Source: JBPYCR01 sp051846935
GTDB lineage: Bacteria > Bacillota > Bacilli > Bacillales > Amphibacillaceae
Reading direction: 5' to 3'
Assembly: GCF_051846935.1 (NCBI RefSeq)
Contig: NZ_JBPYCS010000005.1
Span: 1 to 64,000 of the forward strand
Length of the DNA: 64,000 bases
The translations under genes and the position numbers were made by a program. Positions within the stretch are counted from its first letter, which is position 1; every line of letters begins with the position of its first letter. The notes under the pieces were generated by a model. It was given only the letters and a program-made list of their open reading frames with translations. It did no database searches and was not told the DNA's origin. Below are positions 17,891 to 26,069 of this stretch, in pieces.

Positions 17891-19275
17891 TACGAGCCCT
17901 CCAAAACAGTTAGCATTGGGAGTAGCTTTACTTTTGTCTCTTCATATTCCGCTTCCGGATTCGAGTCTTTCATTACGCCACACCCAGCAAACAAGGAAAC
18001 TTCATCTCCTTGAATTAAACCAGAACGGATTGCGACAGCAAATTCTCCATTCCCCTTACTATCGATCCAGCCAACAGGCGCGCCATACCATCCTCTGTCT
18101 AGCTGCTCATTTTCTCTTATAAATGCTAATGACTCTTCCCTAGGAACACCCCCAAGCGCTGGGGTAGGGTGCAGTTTCTCTATAATATCAAATAAGCTAA
18201 CCTCTTTTTTGATTTTTGCGTGAACAGGTGTATATAAATGATGGAGATTTTTCAATTGATATACGATCGGTTCTGTCGGTATATCAATGTCTGTACAATA
18301 GTCTTCCACGCTTTTTTTAATCATTTGGACAACGTAGTCATGTTCTTCTCTATTTTTTTCATCGTGCAAAAGTGCTTCGCTAATCTGGTTGTCTTCCATT
18401 TTTGTTCTACCTCTTGGTGCAGTTCCTGCTAAGCACGTGGAAAATAGGCTAGTTCCGTGTATTTTCACAAGTCTTTCTGGCGTAGCACCTAAAAAGCAGT
18501 CCTCACCTTGTTCAAAGGCAAAAATGAAACTGTTTTTTTGTTTATTTATTAAGTTTTTTAAAACTACCGCTACCTCTGCCTGTTTATTTAATTTCACACG
18601 CAGTTCTCGAGCAAGTACGATTTTTTTTACCCGTTGTTTTTTTATCTCATCTATTGCTTTTTTTACAATTTCAATCCATTCTTCGCTTCCAATTTCCTTT
18701 TTGTAGCGTATAGTTGTAGCTTGTGGAAATTGAACCGGTGCATCAAGTAATTCTACTATTTGATTCCATTTCGATATAAACGTGTCCAATTGGTCATTTG
18801 GCTGTACGGCTGATGTCATCGTCAAATAACTTTTTGACTTATTTTTAAATACGATAAACTCCGGGACGATAAATTGACTTGAAAGGAAGTTTTTCCACAA
18901 GGTTGTTTGTTGTCCATCCGGATCAAAAGACATACCACCTAGAGCTACAATACCCGTTCCTTCCGCCTCATATGGATCATGGACAATCGCTTCGGCAAGA
19001 AGCTGCTCCCACTTTTGCTTAGTTACTGTAAAACGTGAGGATTGAGCAGTAATTTCCCACGTCTTTCCAATCCCAACAATAGAATAATCAGCTTCTGTAC
19101 TCGTCCAAAACATACGGTTTTTATTAAACTTTTTCGCTGCTTCAAACAATTTTAACAAATCTTTTATTCTTATTTCTTGTGTGAAGCTGGCTATTTGTAC
19201 TGTATTTTGTTTATTCGCTTTTTGAATGGCGAGAGAGAATACGGATTCCATTGATTTTTCTTTTACTTCAATCAT
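17890..19275 (-). CDS. menF: isochorismate synthase (MenF)
   Basis: A 461-aa chorismate-binding enzyme making isochorismate, first step of the men pathway. Family motifs are KKIVLARELRVKL near residue 215, LAGTAPRGRT near residue 300 and PTPALGGVPREESLAFI near residue 370. I place the start at MIEVKEKS because GGAGG lies 8 bp upstream. The frame is open another 69 bp with no good site. The gene begins the menFDHB cluster, divergent from menA. Confidence 0.93.
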   Translation of the reverse strand: MIEVKEKSMESVFSLAIQKANKQNTVQIASFTQEIRIKDLLKLFEAAKKFNKNRMFWTSTEADYSIVGIGKTWEITAQSSRFTVTKQKWEQLLAEAIVHDPYEAEGTGIVALGGMSFDPDGQQTTLWKNFLSSQFIVPEFIVFKNKSKSYLTMTSAVQPNDQLDTFISKWNQIVELLDAPVQFPQATTIRYKKEIGSEEWIEIVKKAIDEIKKQRVKKIVLARELRVKLNKQAEVAVVLKNLINKQKNSFIFAFEQGEDCFLGATPERLVKIHGTSLFSTCLAGTAPRGRTKMEDNQISEALLHDEKNREEHDYVVQMIKKSVEDYCTDIDIPTEPIVYQLKNLHHLYTPVHAKIKKEVSLFDIIEKLHPTPALGGVPREESLAFIRENEQLDRGWYGAPVGWIDSKGNGEFAVAIRSGLIQGDEVSLFAGCGVMKDSNPEAEYEETKVKLLPMLTVLEGS

Positions 19276-19463
19276 TTCTTTAACCTCCGATACGCTACTT
19301 GAGGACTCCTTCTCCATTTTATGCTCTTTTTGTCCGTTTCTCAAGAAAAGGACTATTATTGTAAATTACACTTCTAAAGGAATGCCTTTTCAAACCGATT
19401 CCACTGTCACTCAAAAGTTTCCATACGTTTCGTAACAGCAACTACTTAACCCCCGATTAGAAA

Positions 19464-19492
19464 TTGACAGGTCGTAACCGTTTCTCTAAAAT
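19464..19492 (+). promoter_or_regulatory. menA promoter
   Basis: TTGACA (19464-19469), 17-bp spacer, TAAAAT (19487-19492): a near-consensus sigma-A promoter 37 bp before the menA start. Confidence 0.75.
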
Positions 19493-19528
19493 AGTGTTGA
19501 TATGCACCATGTTAGGGAGAGAGCAAAT

Positions 19529-20458
19529 ATGCAAAGTAAAACAGATATAAAAAAAGCACTAAATGAACGTGAAGGTGTTCAAATATGGTGGCGTTTACTG
19601 CGCCCGCATACATTGACTGCTTCTTTCGTACCCGTATTTACTGGAACAATGGCAGCACTATTAGAAGGCTTCTTCAATATATATTTATTTATCGCCATGT
19701 TAGTCGCTTCTATGCTTATTCAAGCAGCTACAAACATGTTCAATGAGTATTATGACTATAAGCGTGGACTGGACAATGAGCAATCGGTCGGTATCGGAGG
19801 TACGATTGTACGCGATGGGATTTCACCAAAGACCGTTTACAATTTAGCTCTTTTATTTTTTGGAATTGCCCTTTTGCTCGGTATTTACATATGTATGGAG
19901 TCGAGCTGGTGGATTGCTGTAATCGGACTCATTTGCATGCTTTTTGGTTATCTGTATACAGGCGGTCCAATTCCTATTGCTTATACACCATTCGGTGAAA
20001 TATGTGCTGGGTTCATTATGGGTACAGTAATCATTTCTATTAGTTACTTTATCCAAACAATGCACGTTTCTGCCTCTATTATATTTATTTCATTGCCTAT
20101 TGCTATTTTTATTGGCGCGATATTACTTGCTAATAATATTCGCGACTTAGACGGTGATAAGCTAAATGGACGAAGAACTATTGCAATCCTCGTCGGTAAA
20201 CAAAATGCGATACGCCTTTTAGGTGCTTCCTTTCTGTTTGCCTACAGTTTAACACTAATTTACATTTTGAGTGGAGTTCTTCCTTTTTGGTCGGTACTTA
20301 CATTTGTTAGCATAAAAAAAGCAGTCGATGTTATCCGTGGCTTCAAAGGAAAATCGACCCCAATTGAAATGATGCCAGCAATGATTGCTACAGGAAAAAC
20401 AAATACATTTTATGGCGTACTGCTCGGCTTGTCTTTATTATTAGATAAACTTTTGTAA
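19529..20458 (+). CDS. menA: 1,4-dihydroxy-2-naphthoate polyprenyltransferase
   Basis: A 309-aa integral membrane prenyltransferase of the UbiA family that attaches the isoprenoid tail to DHNA. NMFNEYYDYKRGLDN (about residues 71-85) and DLDGDKLNGRRT (about residues 206-217) are the two Asp-rich Mg-diphosphate motifs. About eight or nine membrane helices are apparent. The start MQSKTD follows AGGGAGAG. It is divergent from menF. Confidence 0.94.
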   Translation: MQSKTDIKKALNEREGVQIWWRLLRPHTLTASFVPVFTGTMAALLEGFFNIYLFIAMLVASMLIQAATNMFNEYYDYKRGLDNEQSVGIGGTIVRDGISPKTVYNLALLFFGIALLLGIYICMESSWWIAVIGLICMLFGYLYTGGPIPIAYTPFGEICAGFIMGTVIISISYFIQTMHVSASIIFISLPIAIFIGAILLANNIRDLDGDKLNGRRTIAILVGKQNAIRLLGASFLFAYSLTLIYILSGVLPFWSVLTFVSIKKAVDVIRGFKGKSTPIEMMPAMIATGKTNTFYGVLLGLSLLLDKLL

Positions 20459-20499
20459 TAAAGACTTTCGGTGATATTCAAGAAAATGATAGTTAAATA

Positions 20500-20770
20500 G
20501 TAAGATATCAAGGCGTACAGCCTGCGTGTTTGAAGGTCAAAACGTACACTAGGAAACAGGCTTATAAATGCGATTATGACCGCAAGGAGAATAAGATACA
20601 GGTCATTCATTTACAAATCAGAGCACAAACTGAGTTATCTGGAATGGAAGGCCACTCCAGCGGGAAAGCATGCGTCTTGGAATCCCACAGTGAGCCCTCT
20701 TTGCGAGCAAGAGGTTCAAGACGTACCCGCGGGAAGGTCCGCCTGCAGCGTAAGGTAACAGAGTAATAAA
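20500..20770 (+). mobile_element. transposase fragment plus structured repeat
   Basis: 20500-20610 reads in frame as RYQGVQPACLKVKTYTRKQA and onward. It matches at DNA level the degenerate minus-strand segment around 61480-61590, so both look like remains of one transposase-like gene; I cannot name the family securely. The following 150 bp is more GC-rich. It carries a nested hairpin, CGTCTTG (20673-20679) with CAAGACG (20717-20723), enclosing CCTCTT with AAGAGG. Short open frames here are not credible genes. The block separates menA from the menI-like gene. Confidence 0.4.
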
Positions 20771-20853
20771 GTCGGTATAACTCAAAACTCACAATTGAAT
20801 CAGAATAAATAGGCTAAGATTAATGCCTAAATATATTATACGAGGAGAGAAAG

Positions 20854-21240
20854 ATGGATAAACCTCAAAACACATTAATGAAAGCATTAGGAATTGAAAT
20901 AATTACACTAAAGCCTGAACTCGTAGAAATGACGATGCCTGTTGATGATCGTACACATCAGCCAGCAGGTTATTTGCACGGTGGTGCTAGTGTACTGCTA
21001 GCAGAAACTGCTGCAAGCATTGGGGCATATTTAAACATCGATCAAGCTTCTTTTAATGTTTTCGGGATGGAAATAAATGCAAATCATGTAAAAAGCAAAA
21101 AATCTGGCGTTGTAACTGCAAAAGCGACGCCGCTTCATATCGGTAAAACAACGATGGTATGGAATATTAACATCCATGATGAGAAAAATGATTTAATTTG
21201 CATTTCTCGCTGTACAATAGGTGTTGTTCCAAAAAGATGA
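20854..21240 (+). CDS. menI: hotdog-fold thioesterase, probable DHNA-CoA hydrolase
   Basis: A 128-aa PaaI/YuxO-type hotdog thioesterase. HQPAGYLHGGASVLLAETAAS (about residues 30-50) contains the HGG motif and the catalytic glutamate of the 4-hydroxybenzoyl-CoA thioesterase-like family. The position after menA suggests it hydrolyses DHNA-CoA to DHNA before prenylation, as B. subtilis YuxO/MenI is thought to do. The specific substrate is inferred from context. GGAGAG precedes the ATG. Confidence 0.75.
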   Translation: MDKPQNTLMKALGIEIITLKPELVEMTMPVDDRTHQPAGYLHGGASVLLAETAASIGAYLNIDQASFNVFGMEINANHVKSKKSGVVTAKATPLHIGKTTMVWNINIHDEKNDLICISRCTIGVVPKR

Positions 21241-21258
21241 GCTTAATAAATAATTATA

Positions 21259-21305
21259 AAAAAGTCAGCCAGTCCTTTTTTTACAAAAGGAACGAGCTGA
21301 CTTTT
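21259..21305. terminator. bidirectional terminator between menI and ribU
   Basis: A stem of about 10 bp (AAAAGTCAGC with GCTGACTTTT) has an A-run on one side and a T-run on the other. It serves menI (plus) and ribU (minus). Confidence 0.75.
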
Positions 21306-21341
21306 CTATTTTTTAATAAAAGAATTTTGATTGTAGTTTTT

Positions 21342-21926
21342 TTATACAAACTTCATACGCTTTTCTTCAATCCAGCTTTTCATTTTTATAAATAATGGAA
21401 CAAATAACAATCCAACAACAATTCCTTTAATCACGTTAAATGGAAGCACCCCTGCTGTAACTGTTACCCATTTAATTTGATCGTTCATTTCCATTCCGAC
21501 AAGCCACGAATAAGCGGGTAAAATAATAAAGTAGTTTAACACACTCATACCGACAGCCATTATAATCGTCCCTGTAATAAGACCGGAAACAACGCTTTTA
21601 ACACCTTTATACTTATGATAAAGGATTGCTACTGGGACAGTGAACATTACACCTGCAAGGAAGTTTGCAGTAACTCCTATTGGATCACTCGCTCCCCCGA
21701 TTACTAAATATAAAACATTTTTAATCGCTACAACGAGCACACCTGCTAATGGTGAAAAAATAAGTGCCGCCATTATTGCAGGTACATCACTGAAATCAAT
21801 TTTTAAATACGGCGGTAAAAATGGCAACGGGAAATTTAGAAAAAACAGCCCGAGCGAAATCGTTCCTAACAAAGAAAGTATAATGAGTTTTACTAATTTT
21901 GATGATCGTCTTGATGACTGCATCAT
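21342..21926 (-). CDS. ribU: riboflavin transporter RibU (ECF S component)
   Basis: A 194-aa membrane protein with about five or six helices, the substrate-specific subunit of an energy-coupling-factor importer. The motif FSDVPAIMAALIFSPLAGVLV near residue 40 and ASDPIGVTANFLAG near residue 80 are characteristic of RibU. AAGGAGG precedes two adjacent ATG codons. The FMN riboswitch directly upstream independently supports riboflavin as substrate. Confidence 0.93.
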   Translation of the reverse strand: MMQSSRRSSKLVKLIILSLLGTISLGLFFLNFPLPFLPPYLKIDFSDVPAIMAALIFSPLAGVLVVAIKNVLYLVIGGASDPIGVTANFLAGVMFTVPVAILYHKYKGVKSVVSGLITGTIIMAVGMSVLNYFIILPAYSWLVGMEMNDQIKWVTVTAGVLPFNVIKGIVVGLLFVPLFIKMKSWIEEKRMKFV

Positions 21927-22008
21927 CGATCTCCTCCTTCATCCTATATCGATCCATATCTTACTGATGAAGGGTAAGCCGTTTTGCATACGTTTGTTCA
22001 TCCTAACT

Positions 22009-22231
22009 AAAAAACCCTAAAACCAATACTATCGGCTTTAGGGCATGTATGTGCATAGGAAAATTAGACATGGTACAACCATATCAAAAAACGGCTTCAT
22101 CTTCTCCCATCCAGACTGTAACTGTCGGCCCCAGACTTACACTGGGTCAACCGCTCGGCAATTGCCGCTGCGGGTCACGGGCTTGGAATTCAACTTCCTT
22201 ACCGTCGGTCGGGAATTTCACCCTGCCCCGA
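22009..22231 (-). promoter_or_regulatory. FMN riboswitch (RFN element) with terminator
   Basis: The minus strand from 22231 to about 22100 has the RFN conserved blocks: GGGGCAGGGTGAAATTCCC, GACCGACGGT, CCCGTGACCC, GGTTGACCCAGTG and the closing ACAGTCTGGATGGGAGAAGA. A terminator follows: CCCTAAAGCC (22034-22043) pairs with GGTTTTAGGG (22015-22024), then six T. FMN should promote termination before ribU. Confidence 0.95.
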
Positions 22232-22259
22232 AAATGGAATCGATATTTTATTACCACTT

Positions 22260-22287
22260 ATTATACAGCTTTCATTTCATTTTGCAA
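22260..22287 (-). promoter_or_regulatory. ribU promoter
   Basis: -35 TTGCAA (22282-22287), 16-bp spacer, -10 TATAAT (22260-22265) on the minus strand, just upstream of the RFN element. Confidence 0.65.
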
Positions 22288-22455
22288 GGCGTTCGTTTAT
22301 TAATCTCTCACTTTTGTACAACGTTTATCGTAAATACAACGCATGCATAGTGAAGGACTATGAAGAATTCTTCTCCCCAAAATGGGCTGCGGTTGTCGCG
22401 CTCAAAGTTCAGAACAAATCTATCCACTTTTCAAGAAAAGTCCTTGAACTTACTC

Positions 22456-22496
22456 AAAAACAACACTCACTTCCGGCATTATTTCCGGTTGTTTTT
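22456..22496 (-). terminator. terminator of the M42 aminopeptidase gene
   Basis: AAAAACAAC pairs with GTTGTTTTT around an inner CCGG/CCGG stem. It lies 39 bp after the stop at 22535 on the minus strand, with the T-run in the right orientation. Confidence 0.6.
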
Positions 22497-22534
22497 TACA
22501 TATTTTACTTATTAAGGACATTTCAAGCACTGAA

Positions 22535-23593
22535 TTAGTCTTCCAAAGGATTTAAGTTTTCTTCCCCGGTTAATCCAGCAATCATTGAAACGAGTAATTC
22601 AATCACTTCTTCAATATCTTTTTTGCTCGCTGTTTCTACTGGAGAATGCATATAGCGTAATGGCAAAGAAACGAGTGCAACTGGAACACCCTTCCCAGTT
22701 AAGCGCATTTTATCAGCGTCCGTACCTGTCATGCGGGGTGTTAACTCATATTGCAAATTTATCTGCTTTTGTCTTGCTGCCATTTCCAAAAGTTTATTTA
22801 TTTTTCTATTGATTGGAGCACCTTTAGCAATAACTGGCCCCTTTTCAAGTTGAACGTCACCATATTTATTTTTATTTACACCAGGATAGTCGGTTGCAAA
22901 CGTTACGTCACAAGCAATTGCCATTGTAGGCGCTACAGCTGAAGCAGCAAAATATGCTCCACCCATGTTTGTTTCTTCATTTACTGTACTCGCTGCGTAA
23001 ACTCCTACTTGACATTCCATCTTTGCTAATCGTTTTATAATTTCTGCAACAATAAATGCACCTGTACGATTATCCAACCCTCTGCCAGAAACATATCGAT
23101 CCATCAGTTGTACTGGTTCTGTTTTATAAACAGCCAAATCTCCTATTTGTACATATTTCTCTGCCTCGGCTTTCGACTTAAACCCACAATCAATAAATAA
23201 ATCTTCTAGTCCAAACGCATCTTTTAAACCGCCATGATGCTGTGCATTAACCCCGATTACACCTGTACACGTTTGACTAAATCCAAGAACCGTAACTTTC
23301 ATACCTACCGCTGCCTTTGGATTGATGCCACCCATTTTATCAAAGTGTAAGAATCCAGCGTCATCAATCCGATTAACAATCAATCCAATCTCATCACAAT
23401 GACCAGCTAATAAAACTTTAAAGCTTTTTTCAGGGTTAAGTACGCCAATTGCATTACCGGCATGATCTGTTCTTATTTCATCTACATATGGTTCAACGTA
23501 TGATATCCACTTTTTTTGTATTTCCATTTCATTACTTGAAGGGGACGGTGTATTTAATAAATCAAATAAAAATTTATCATTTTCCTGTTCCAA
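22535..23593 (-). CDS. M42 family metallopeptidase (glutamyl aminopeptidase/cellulase-like)
   Basis: A 352-aa cytosolic dinuclear-metal aminopeptidase. Metal and catalytic residues are visible in order: LLAGHCDEIGLIV near residue 66 (His, catalytic Asp), GRGLDNRTGAFI near residue 170 (bridging Asp), NEETNMGG near residue 205 (catalytic Glu and ligand), CDVTFATDYPG and the C-terminal MHSPVET His. Members form large tetrahedral particles and trim N-terminal residues. It starts at TTG behind TAGGAGGA. It resembles YtoP/YsdC-type proteins, but I cannot say which is the true orthologue. Confidence 0.9.
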   Translation of the reverse strand: MEQENDKFLFDLLNTPSPSSNEMEIQKKWISYVEPYVDEIRTDHAGNAIGVLNPEKSFKVLLAGHCDEIGLIVNRIDDAGFLHFDKMGGINPKAAVGMKVTVLGFSQTCTGVIGVNAQHHGGLKDAFGLEDLFIDCGFKSKAEAEKYVQIGDLAVYKTEPVQLMDRYVSGRGLDNRTGAFIVAEIIKRLAKMECQVGVYAASTVNEETNMGGAYFAASAVAPTMAIACDVTFATDYPGVNKNKYGDVQLEKGPVIAKGAPINRKINKLLEMAARQKQINLQYELTPRMTGTDADKMRLTGKGVPVALVSLPLRYMHSPVETASKKDIEEVIELLVSMIAGLTGEENLNPLED

Positions 23594-23728
23594 GTTAGCA
23601 TCCTCCTAAATATATCTTTTTATTATCATACCAAATATTAATTGTTGGAGCACTTCCGTTTACGAATACAGATACGTTCGCTAAACTATATGTAACGTAA
23701 CTCACTCAAATTTTAAAGGAGGCTTTTT

Positions 23729-24286
23729 ATGCAATTACTGGAATGGTTTGAAAAAGGCGTTGCACCTGACACGTACATGGAATCATTAGAAAAGCATAAG
23801 GAAGCATTTTTTCACATTTATAACCAATTTCAAATACCAGCGAATGATGAAGGCTTTTTACAAAGCTTAAAACAAAAGAAATTAAATGTGATTGTTATAG
23901 CGGAGCCTTGGTGTGGACATTGCATGTTAAATATTCCTGTACTCCTTCGATTGGCTCAAAAGTCGGACATGGCAGTCAGATTTCTCGCTCGTGATAAATA
24001 CCCTGACTTTATGGATCACTACTTAACAAATGGAAAGCGGATAATTCCTATCTTTATCTTTATAAACGAAAGCGGAGATGAGGTAGGGAAATGGGGACCA
24101 CTTGCACCAAAAACAAAGCAATTTACAGATGAATTAAAGAAAGATCTTCCAGAAAAAAATTCCGTTAATTATGATGAAAAGTTCCAATCACTTATTATGC
24201 ATACTTCAAAAACATTTAAAGAAGATGAGTCCTTCTGGTTAGCTTCGTATGAAGATATTAAAAAGACACTACAGCAAGCAATGTAA
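23729..24286 (+). CDS. thioredoxin-family protein
   Basis: A 185-aa protein with a thioredoxin-like core. EPWCGHCMLNIPVLLRLA near residue 58 is the CxxC redox motif (CGHC, as in protein disulfide isomerases). PIFIFINESGDEVGKWGP supplies the cis-proline strand. There is no signal peptide, so it is cytosolic. The roughly 45-residue N-terminal extension and the long C-terminal helices are characteristic of a Bacillaceae thioredoxin-like family of unknown role. AAAGGAGG precedes the ATG. It is divergent from the aminopeptidase gene. Confidence 0.82.
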   Translation: MQLLEWFEKGVAPDTYMESLEKHKEAFFHIYNQFQIPANDEGFLQSLKQKKLNVIVIAEPWCGHCMLNIPVLLRLAQKSDMAVRFLARDKYPDFMDHYLTNGKRIIPIFIFINESGDEVGKWGPLAPKTKQFTDELKKDLPEKNSVNYDEKFQSLIMHTSKTFKEDESFWLASYEDIKKTLQQAM

Positions 24287-24401
24287 TCGTTTATTGACTA
24301 TTATTTACGTCCCTTTAAAGTAAATCATAATTTTTATATGGAGAAGTAACATAAGAAGCATTTTTCCAGCTTGTTTTTTCTTAACTTACTATAAACAAAT
24401 T

Positions 24402-24448
24402 AGCAACGGCGATCTTCAATACACATGTAGTTCCGTTGCTTTTTTTCG
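24402..24448 (+). terminator. intrinsic terminator
   Basis: AGCAACGG (24402-24409) pairs with CCGTTGCT (24433-24440) and a seven-T run follows. It lies about 115 bp downstream of the thioredoxin-family gene with no other gene between. Confidence 0.75.
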
Positions 24449-24486
24449 TTAACCTAAAACAGCAAAATGAATGCTCTTTTCATGGC

Positions 24487-24595
24487 TCAAAGAAAGCGAG
24501 TATATTTCAGCCGTCAACGTACATTAAAACAGACGATACAAAAAGGTGTTTTTCAGGATTTTAAATATTCGTCCACTAATACGTGACTCAATCCT
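24487..24595 (+). repeat. dispersed repeat, diverged copy E
   Basis: It contains GAAAGCGAGTATAT and ends in TCGTCCACTAATACGTGACTCAAT. The end resembles the terminal motif of the 245-bp element family, and the tail resembles the 41.0-kb repeat (GTTTTTCA..ATTTAAATAT.CGTCCAC). No full element or target duplication is recognisable. The rest of the 24287-24685 gap holds only the terminator above. Confidence 0.5.
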
Positions 24596-24685
24596 TGTAA
24601 TTTAATCCTTTGAATGCCTATCATCTTTATGTTATTATAAAATAATCTGTGAAATTTTCATAATACAAGTAGGAGTTGTTCAACC

Positions 24686-25081
24686 ATGACAAACAACCTT
24701 GAAGTCGGACAAATAATTACTGGAAAAGTAACTGGAATTCAGCCGTACGGCGCCTTTGTAACTGTCTCTGATAACATCCAAGGACTGGTGCATATTTCGG
24801 AAGTGACGAATGGATTTGTTAATGATATTAACGAGCATTTGAACGTAGGGGATGAGGTTAACGTAAAAATAATACAAATTGATGAAGCTAGTAATAAAAT
24901 ATCCCTCTCCATTCGTGCTACAGAGGAGCCAGCAGCTGCGTCGGCAGAAAAAACGACGAACAAAAAAGCTCCCAAATTAAATCCTGTTGAAGAAGAATCA
25001 CCAGGATTCCATACACTAAAGGATAAATTGGAAGATTGGCTAAAACAGTCAACAGAACGGGAAAAGCTGTATAAAAACTAA
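24686..25081 (+). CDS. yugI: S1-domain general stress protein (YugI/GSP13)
   Basis: A 131-aa RNA-binding protein. A single S1 OB-fold domain covers residues 5-75 (VGQIITGKVTGIQPYGAFV, then GLVHISEV and KIISLSIRA-like ends). A Lys/Glu-rich tail follows and ends in a conserved FHTLKDKLEDWL segment. It matches B. subtilis YugI, a ribosome-associated general stress protein. AGGAG precedes the ATG, and a strong terminator follows directly. Confidence 0.92.
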   Translation: MTNNLEVGQIITGKVTGIQPYGAFVTVSDNIQGLVHISEVTNGFVNDINEHLNVGDEVNVKIIQIDEASNKISLSIRATEEPAAASAEKTTNKKAPKLNPVEEESPGFHTLKDKLEDWLKQSTEREKLYKN

Positions 25082-25100
25082 AAACGTTTAATCTGCACTT

Positions 25101-25135
25101 AAAAGCTTTCTCCCTATTGGAGAAAGCTTTTTTTC
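25101..25135. terminator. bidirectional terminator between yugI and yuzA
   Basis: A 13-bp perfect stem (AAAAGCTTTCTCC with GGAGAAAGCTTTT), 5-nt loop, then T-run. It is oriented for both convergent genes. Confidence 0.9.
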
Positions 25136-25137
25136 GA

Positions 25138-25383
25138 TTAAATATCTGTTCGTGGCTCTTGTTCAGCCTGCTCCATAAATGCTCGATCTGATCGAAAGAG
25201 TAACGACAAACTAATTAAACCACTAATCCCAACTAATGTATATATAATGCGTGCAAAACCGGCTGCTTGACTTCCTTGTCCAAAAATAGCCGCAACTAAG
25301 TCGTATTGAAATAAGCCAATTAACCCCCAATTGATGGCACCTATAATCATAATTGCCAGTGCAGCTCGTTGTATTCCACTCAT
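25138..25383 (-). CDS. yuzA: DUF378 small membrane protein (YuzA)
   Basis: An 81-aa protein with two predicted transmembrane helices (about residues 5-25 and 42-62) and the conserved ALxIMIIGAINWGLIGLFQ segment of DUF378. I chose the ATG that lies 7 bp after AAGGGGG; the GTG three codons earlier overlaps that site. Function unknown; the fold and position match B. subtilis yuzA. Confidence 0.88.
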   Translation of the reverse strand: MSGIQRAALAIMIIGAINWGLIGLFQYDLVAAIFGQGSQAAGFARIIYTLVGISGLISLSLLFRSDRAFMEQAEQEPRTDI

Positions 25384-25629
25384 TTGCTTCACCCCCTTAA
25401 TATGATAAGCATAATAAATCCTACATAGTGTTTATATACTGAAACAAAGCAATTCGTTTGTCAGTATAAAATAGTCTTTACCATATAAAAAAAATTATAC
25501 GAATGGAGGGCAGCTGTTCATCCTCCTAATTGAATTTCGTCAATAAACTGGGCTTAAAACACAGTTTTTAAGTAGTTGCATTTCTAAAGAAACCGATAAT
25601 TGGATTAAAAATATTTTTTATGATTTTAT

Positions 25630-25654
25630 GTTTATAATCCATTCATCGGGGTAT
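25630..25654 (+). promoter_or_regulatory. candidate sigma-B promoter
   Basis: GTTTAT (25630-25635), 13-bp spacer, GGGTAT (25649-25654). This fits the Bacillus sigma-B pattern GTTTAA-N12-15-GGGWAW with one -35 mismatch. No gene follows until patB; an intrinsic terminator ends about 65 bp downstream. Confidence 0.55.
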
Positions 25655-25660
25655 ACTATG

Positions 25661-25722
25661 TTATGTAAGACTTTCTCGTATTCCCCCTGTAAGCAAAGCG
25701 ATTATCGCTTTGCTCTTTTTTT
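25661..25722 (+). ncRNA. candidate small RNA with intrinsic terminator
   Basis: About 62 nt from the predicted start to the end of the T-run. It contains an unpaired C-rich stretch (TTCCCCCTG, 25681-25689) and ends in a strong terminator, AGCAAAGCGA (25692-25701) paired with TCGCTTTGCT (25705-25714), followed by seven T. The C-rich stretch could pair with Shine-Dalgarno sequences, as in several Firmicute regulatory RNAs. There is no RBS-supported reading frame. Function and expression are inference. Confidence 0.45.
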
Positions 25723-25748
25723 GCTCTATTGTTTATACATAAACAAAT

Positions 25749-25993
25749 GTATGAGTAAAATGGTTGTGGGGGAACAGATGCACGAATCTAACTAGATAAT
25801 ATGTGATCAATTTTACTTCGAACGATATACACATGAATAACACCGCTGATTTTCTAGAGGAGGCTGAGGCCGGGCCCACGGAAAGCGTAGTGTATATCTA
25901 CTGCGGTCGGTAAGAATCAATACTAAAATTAACGAATACAAAGAGAGGTTTTTTAACTTCTTAAAATAACACCCACAAATACGTGACTCAATC
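25749..25993 (+). mobile_element. 245-bp MITE-like element, full-length copy A
   Basis: The left end (GTATGAGTAAAATGGTTGTG) and the right end read inverted (GATTGAGTCACGTATTTGTG) form imperfect terminal inverted repeats of about 24 bp. The flanks TAAACAAAT (25740-25748) and TAAACAATT (25994-26002) are a 9-bp target duplication with one mismatch. The interior is non-coding and shares long segments with copy B at 47154-47399. It lies in the yuzA-patB gap, 76 bp upstream of patB. Confidence 0.75.
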
Positions 25994-26069
25994 TAAACAA
26001 TTCGTGAACGATGTAAAATAACTCGATATTCGATATAATTAACATATTACCTGAATAAAGGAGAATACA

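Noticed and set aside
20530..20792. Three short overlapping open frames between menA and the menI-like gene
   Set aside because: They fall inside a transposase fragment and hairpin-rich repeat, lack RBSs, and the products are Arg-rich read-outs of the repeat.
22045..22350. Open frames across the ribU upstream region on the plus strand
   Set aside because: They are the antisense of the FMN riboswitch, whose conserved sequence explains the open frames.
25661..25800. Short peptide (MLCKTFSYSP...) within the candidate small RNA
   Set aside because: It has no RBS, it reads through the terminator hairpin into the MITE, and its composition is not protein-like.
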